DNA from: an uncultured Paracoccaceae bacterium
Lineage (GTDB): Bacteria; Pseudomonadota; Alphaproteobacteria; Rhodobacterales; Rhodobacteraceae
Assembly: GCA_937927885.1 (NCBI GenBank)
Contig: CALEZJ010000368.1
Location: forward strand, 1-10,582
Length of the DNA: 10,582 bases
Direction of reading: 5' to 3'
Notes under the pieces: generated by a model
What the model was told of the DNA's origin: nothing
What the model saw: the letters and a program-made list of their open reading frames with translations, nothing else
The model's database searches: none
In this document: piece after piece, positions 7,402 to 10,582 of the stretch
Numbering within the stretch: the first letter of the stretch is position 1
Layout: each line of letters begins with the position of its first letter
Made by a program: the position numbers and the translations under genes

Positions 7402-8559
7402 TCAGCCGCGCGGCAGGCCGAGCATGCGCTCGGCGATGATATTGCGCTGGATTTCATTTGTGCCGGCATAGATCGGCCCTGCCAGCGAGAACAGATAGCC
7501 GTCCAGCCAGTCGCCCACACCATGCGCCAGCGGTGCCTGCGGCAGAAAACTTCCGCGCGCTCCCAGGATTGCCAGCGCGGTACGGTGCAGGGCGATGTCC
7601 ATTTCGGACCAGAAGATCTTGTTCACACTGGCCTCGGCACCGATCTTGCCACCCGCGATCAGCCGCGAGGCGGTAGCGTGGATCGACAGCGCATAGGCTT
7701 CCGCGTCCATCACGGCCTGCAACACCGCATCGCGCTGAGCGGCTGGTTCACCCTCGGCGCGAAACAGGTCGACCAGCCGCTGCGCCGCAACCTGATAGCG
7801 CGCGGGGCTGCGCAGCATCAGCCCGCGCTCGAACCCCGCGGTGGCCATGCAGATCGCCCAGCCCTGCCCCTCGGCCCCCAACCGGTTGAAGGCGGGCACC
7901 CGAACCTCGTCGAGGAACAGTTCGGCGAATCCGACCTCGCCGTTGATCTGGGCTATCGGCTGGCGGCGCAACCCCGGCGCATCCAACGGGAACAGGATCA
8001 AGGTCAGCCCGTGGTGGCGTTCGCTGGCTGGATCGGTGCGGAAAAGGCCAAATGCCCAGTCCGCGAACACCGCGCGCGAGGACCAGATCTTGTGCCCGGA
8101 CAGAACATACTCGTCCCCGTCGCGCACTGCCCTGGCCCTCACCGCCGCCAGATCGGACCCAGCCTGTGGTTCGGACCACGCCTGCGCCCAGATTTCCTGA
8201 CCTGACGCCATGGTCGGCAGGAACCGGGCCTTTTGCGCGGGCGTGCCGAACTCCATCAGCGTAGGACCCAGGAGGAAGATGCCGTTCTGGTTCACCCTGA
8301 GTGGCGCACCGGCGCGGTAGTATTCCTCTTCGAAAATCAGCCAGCGGATCAGGTCCAGCCCACGACCGCCGTAGGCCTCGGGCCAGGTGACCATTCCCCA
8401 GCGTCCAGCGGCGAGGCGGCGCTCCCAGTCGCGGTGCGCCTCGAACCCGGCACGGCTGAGGTCAAAGGATTCGGGCGGGGTCGTCGGCACATTTGCCTGC
8501 ATCCAGTCGCGCACCTCGGTGCGAAACGCCCGCTGACCATCGGTGTAGCGCAGATCCAT
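7402..8559 (-). CDS. Acyl-CoA dehydrogenase, large subunit (FadE30-like family)
   Basis: This 385-residue FAD-dependent acyl-CoA dehydrogenase introduces an alpha-beta double bond into an acyl-CoA and passes electrons to ETF. It shows WPEAYGGRGL (59-68), the WSEPQAGSDLA motif (128-138), GHKIWSS (155-161) and IYAGTNEIQRNI (363-374). At the site matching Glu376 of medium-chain dehydrogenase there is A365. A glutamate, E244 in AGFERG, lies where isovaleryl- and long-chain dehydrogenases keep their base. The start ATG at 8559 is one base after the crotonase stop and has AGGG 6 bases ahead. A longer frame to 8697 would lie wholly inside the crotonase gene and is not homologous. With the small subunit gene 14 bases downstream, it likely forms one heteromeric enzyme acting on a bulky CoA ester. 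The substrate is inferred from context. Confidence 0.94.
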   Translation of the reverse strand: MDLRYTDGQRAFRTEVRDWMQANVPTTPPESFDLSRAGFEAHRDWERRLAAGRWGMVTWPEAYGGRGLDLIRWLIFEEEYYRAGAPLRVNQNGIFLLGPTLMEFGTPAQKARFLPTMASGQEIWAQAWSEPQAGSDLAAVRARAVRDGDEYVLSGHKIWSSRAVFADWAFGLFRTDPASERHHGLTLILFPLDAPGLRRQPIAQINGEVGFAELFLDEVRVPAFNRLGAEGQGWAICMATAGFERGLMLRSPARYQVAAQRLVDLFRAEGEPAAQRDAVLQAVMDAEAYALSIHATASRLIAGGKIGAEASVNKIFWSEMDIALHRTALAILGARGSFLPQAPLAHGVGDWLDGYLFSLAGPIYAGTNEIQRNIIAERMLGLPRG

Positions 8560-8560
8560 T

Positions 8561-9463
8561 TCAGCCCTGCGCCGGGCCTTCGCCCGCGTCCTTCTTGTTG
8601 GCGCGCACCATGCTGGCGGCATCCATCCCGCCCAGCCGGTTGCCCGAAACCAGTTCGTTCTGCGCATGGGCAAAGTGGTGCATGTGGTAATGGGCATCCA
8701 TAGCCGTGCGTTTGCCGCGCAGATCCTCGGCGTGATTCACCGCCTGCTTGGTCAGCCACAGGCCCAAGGGCGGACGCTCGATCAGCTTTTGCGCCATCGC
8801 CGCCACCTCGTCGCGCAGGGCATCGCGCGCCACTACCTTGTTGACCATCCCGAAACTTTCGGCGCGGGTGGCCGACATCCGCTCGCCCAGCAGCAGGAAT
8901 TCCTTGGCCACACGCGGCGGCAATTCGAAAGCGTGGGCAAAGTATTCGACCCCCGGAATGCCCATCCGTGCCACCGGGTCCTGAAAGAATGCGTCCTCCG
9001 AAGCCACTATCAGATCGCAAACCCAAGCCAGCATCAGACCACCCGCGACGCAGGCGCCCTGCACCATGGCGATGGTCGGCTTGGGCGCGTCCCGCCAGCG
9101 ACGGCACATGCCCAGATACACCTCATGTTCGCGGACATAGAGCATCTCGGCTCCCGGGCGGCCGACATGGTCCTGCCACAACAGCCGTCGAGCAAAGCTG
9201 GCATTCACGTCGCGCCCCGGAGTGCCGATGTCATGCCCGGCCGAAAAATGCTTACCCGCGCCGCCAAGCACAATCACCCGTACCGCATCGTCATTGACCG
9301 CGCGCACAAAGGCGTCGTCCAGCGCGTAGGTCATCTGCGAATTCTGCGCATTGTTGAAAGTCGGCCGATTCATCATGATCCAGGCCACGCCGTCGGCGAC
9401 CGCATAAAGAACAGGCTCGTCCGTCTCATAGACGGGGGCGGCGGGTTGGGCCGGGTCGGTCAT
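8561..9463 (-). CDS. Crotonase/enoyl-CoA hydratase superfamily protein, EchA13-like, lacking both catalytic glutamates
   Basis: This 300-residue crotonase-fold protein binds acyl-CoA and stabilises an enolate in an oxyanion hole formed by HFSAGHDI (72-79) and GACVAGGLML (136-145). Aligned by eye with rat mitochondrial enoyl-CoA hydratase, the two catalytic glutamates become M144 (GGLMLA for GGCELA) and V164 (QDPVARMGIPG for QPEI...GTIPG), so ordinary hydration is doubtful. A glycine-, His- and Met-rich C-terminal part (about 255-285: YHMHHFAHAQNE, LGGMDAASM) is longer than in standard hydratases and resembles my memory of mycobacterial EchA13. It sits 1 base ahead of the large acyl-CoA dehydrogenase, so it probably acts on the same CoA-ester pathway. 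It is preceded by a 77-base gap with a possible RNA fold over its ribosome binding site. The reaction is unknown: isomerisation, dehydration or C-C hydrolysis are possible. Confidence 0.92.
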   Translation of the reverse strand: MTDPAQPAAPVYETDEPVLYAVADGVAWIMMNRPTFNNAQNSQMTYALDDAFVRAVNDDAVRVIVLGGAGKHFSAGHDIGTPGRDVNASFARRLLWQDHVGRPGAEMLYVREHEVYLGMCRRWRDAPKPTIAMVQGACVAGGLMLAWVCDLIVASEDAFFQDPVARMGIPGVEYFAHAFELPPRVAKEFLLLGERMSATRAESFGMVNKVVARDALRDEVAAMAQKLIERPPLGLWLTKQAVNHAEDLRGKRTAMDAHYHMHHFAHAQNELVSGNRLGGMDAASMVRANKKDAGEGPAQG

Positions 9464-9466
9464 CGG

Positions 9467-9529
9467 GATGCCCCTGCGTGAATGGGTTGTTGCCCCAGCA
9501 TAACGCGCCAGAGCAGGCGGCGGGGCATC
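9467..9529 (-). promoter_or_regulatory. Possible RNA fold over the crotonase ribosome binding site
   Basis: In the 77-base gap between the thioesterase and the crotonase, GATGCCCC and GGGGCATC (plus-strand 9467-9474 and 9522-9529) are perfect 8-base inverted repeats. A third element, TGCCCC at 9491-9496, can pair with the same partner. On the minus-strand transcript the distal arm includes the AGGGGC ribosome binding region just before the ATG at 9463, so two exclusive folds could expose or mask it. No T-run follows, which argues against a terminator. GC-rich DNA makes chance pairing possible. Confidence 0.35.
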
Positions 9530-9540
9530 GTCTGTTGGGA

Positions 9541-10044
9541 CTAAGCCCCTCGCGTGACGGTAATGGCGCGCCCGATGCCTTCGGGACGGGCGAGCATATC
9601 ATGCGTCGCCAGCGTCTCGGCCCAGCGGACGCGCATCGCCGGATCGACCAGCGGCGTGCTGCGCCGGGTCGCCAGATCGACATGGATCGACAGCGCCTCC
9701 ATCACCGCGGCACGCGCGCCAGTCGCCAGATTCCAGGCCTGATGCAGCATGTGAACACGCTTGTAATCGGTCCACACCAACAGCGTGGTCACCGCCACCA
9801 TTTCGTCCAGCCGCAGTTCTGCATGGTGCCGCACATGTTTTTCCAAGCGGAAATATCCCAGCCCTGAAGCGGGATAGCCCGTCCCCGCGCCGTGGTGGTC
9901 GAAGAACGCCAGTTCGGCGCTTTGAAACATGTGGTCATAGCCCAGCACGTTCATGTGGCCGTTCGCGTCGATCCAGCACTCCTCGATCCGCCCCCGGAAC
10001 GAGACAAACCCGCCTGCCGCCAGGGCTGTGTCATTCACCGACAT
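9541..10044 (-). CDS. Hotdog-fold acyl-CoA thioesterase (4HBT family)
   Basis: This 167-residue single hotdog domain probably hydrolyses an acyl-CoA thioester in the cytosol. The signature WIDANGHMNVLGY (24-36) carries D26, the position of the catalytic aspartate in 4-hydroxybenzoyl-CoA-type thioesterases, followed by the long helix (about 36-50) and beta-sheet strands (GYFRLEKHVRHHAELRLDE, then VHMLHQAW). Length is normal for the family. The ATG at 10044 overlaps the end of the ABC ATPase gene by 14 bases, suggesting coupled translation. An ATG at 10086 would add 14 residues that align with nothing in the family. Neither start has a clear Shine-Dalgarno site. With the PaaY-like protein it gives the operon two candidate CoA-releasing enzymes. 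It may clear stalled CoA esters or act on a pathway intermediate; this is inference. Confidence 0.88.
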   Translation of the reverse strand: MSVNDTALAAGGFVSFRGRIEECWIDANGHMNVLGYDHMFQSAELAFFDHHGAGTGYPASGLGYFRLEKHVRHHAELRLDEMVAVTTLLVWTDYKRVHMLHQAWNLATGARAAVMEALSIHVDLATRRSTPLVDPAMRVRWAETLATHDMLARPEGIGRAITVTRGA

Positions 10045-10582
10045 GAACCGCGCTGCGTTCGGCGTGAAGGTTGGCCAGTTGCGCATCGAGATCGGCTGCA
10101 GGGCAATTGATTGCCACCGAACCGCGGCGAATGATCATCGCGCGGTCGGCATAGGGCTGGGTAATCTTCAGATGCTGCTCGACGATGATCACCGCTGTGC
10201 CGCTTTGCGCCCAGCGACGCAGGAACGACAGGATCGGCGGCAACAGCGCCTGCGCCACCCCCATCGAGGGCTCGTCGCACATCAGAACCTTTGGCCGAGC
10301 GACAAAGGCCTGCCCGAGTGCCAGGATCTGTTGCTGCCCACCCGAAAGGTCGCGCGCCCGTGCCTTGTATTTCTCGCGCAAGATCGGAAAGACGTCGAAT
10401 GTCTCGGCCTCGAGTGCATCGAAACTGCCGCGGAGACTTTTCTCCAGCGCGGCCATGCCCAGCCGCAGATTGTTGTACGTCGGGGGCGTGACGATGCTGC
10501 CCGCGACGCGAACCTCACGAATGATCGTGCCTGCTGGCAGGCCGAGGTCGCTGGCTCCGTAAGAATTCTCATACCGAATGCT
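10031..10582 (-). CDS. ABC transporter ATP-binding protein, LivF-type branched-chain family (5' partial)
   Basis: This is the C-terminal 183 residues of a nucleotide-binding subunit of a LivFGHMK-type importer, which powers uptake at the inner membrane face. The frame is open to the window edge. Counting from there, the ABC signature LSGGQQQ is at 79-85, Walker B VLMCDEP at 99-105, and the H-loop histidine at 137 in IIVEQHL. Walker A should lie in the roughly 60 missing N-terminal residues. The segment before NNLRLGM reads VAGSIVTPPTY rather than the usual VPEGR-FPxLTVEE, which is divergent but in register without a frameshift. The D-loop SMGVAQ differs from the common SLGLAP. It is the most upstream operon gene visible, so the permease and binding-protein genes probably lie beyond the edge. 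Relatives carry amino acids, aromatic acids or other carboxylates; import of a steroid or similar carboxylate is inferred from the neighbours. Confidence 0.87.
   Translation of the reverse strand, partial: SIRYENSYGASDLGLPAGTIIREVRVAGSIVTPPTYNNLRLGMAALEKSLRGSFDALEAETFDVFPILREKYKARARDLSGGQQQILALGQAFVARPKVLMCDEPSMGVAQALLPPILSFLRRWAQSGTAVIIVEQHLKITQPYADRAMIIRRGSVAINCPAADLDAQLANLHAERSAVHVGE

Noticed and set aside
8560..8697. N-terminal extension of the large acyl-CoA dehydrogenase to a start at 8697
   Set aside because: The extra 46 residues overlap the crotonase gene and do not resemble the family; the ATG at 8559 begins at the conserved N-terminus with AGGG ahead of it.
10457..10582. Frameshift or pseudogene in the ABC ATPase before the ATG at 10456
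   Set aside because: All 42 codons to the window edge are open in the same frame and align in length with the helical region of LivF, so the ATG at 10456 is internal and the gene is simply cut by the window.

Overview
The window is a dense, high-GC stretch (about two-thirds G+C by eye) with short intergenic gaps, overlapping start and stop codons and proteobacterial-style ribosome binding sites. Together with a branched-chain-type ABC transporter gene beside catabolic acyl-CoA genes, this suggests a proteobacterium, most likely an alphaproteobacterium. That assignment is inference, not proof.

Layout. Bases 2-955 (+) hold the last three quarters of an FMN-dependent NtaA/DszA-type monooxygenase. 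It converges on a FadD3-like acyl-CoA synthetase (1079-2659, -), with a GC-rich hairpin between them. The synthetase is divergently arranged with a short-chain dehydrogenase (2808-3611, +); the shared 148-base gap carries a 16-base perfect palindrome that could be an operator. A strong bidirectional terminator hairpin (3621-3661) closes that dehydrogenase and the long leftward operon. The operon, read right to left from the window edge to 3704, is: LivF-type ABC ATPase (5' end missing), hotdog thioesterase, EchA13-like crotonase, large acyl-CoA dehydrogenase, small acyl-CoA dehydrogenase, FadA6-like thiolase, PaaY-like hexapeptide enzyme, and an MFE-2-like short-chain dehydrogenase. Junctions within it are mostly overlaps or gaps of 1-14 bases, apart from a 77-base gap before the crotonase. 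No RNA gene, mobile element or CRISPR array was seen, and no stretch over 300 bases lacks a gene.

How the genes fit together. The synthetase, the thiolase, both dehydrogenases and the paired acyl-CoA dehydrogenases resemble, from memory of the families, the genes that degrade steroid rings C and D in mycobacteria (the KstR2 regulon, which uses the indanedione propionate HIP). The simplest reading is uptake by the ABC transporter, CoA activation by the FadD3-like enzyme, oxidation by the dehydrogenases and crotonase, cleavage by the thiolase, and CoA release or salvage by the two thioesterase-like proteins. The ring-opening enzymes IpdAB, IpdC and EchA20 and the regulator KstR2 are not in this window, so a steroid or bile-acid substrate is a strong hypothesis rather than a demonstration. 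The most unusual single protein is the crotonase, which lacks both catalytic glutamates of classical enoyl-CoA hydratases.
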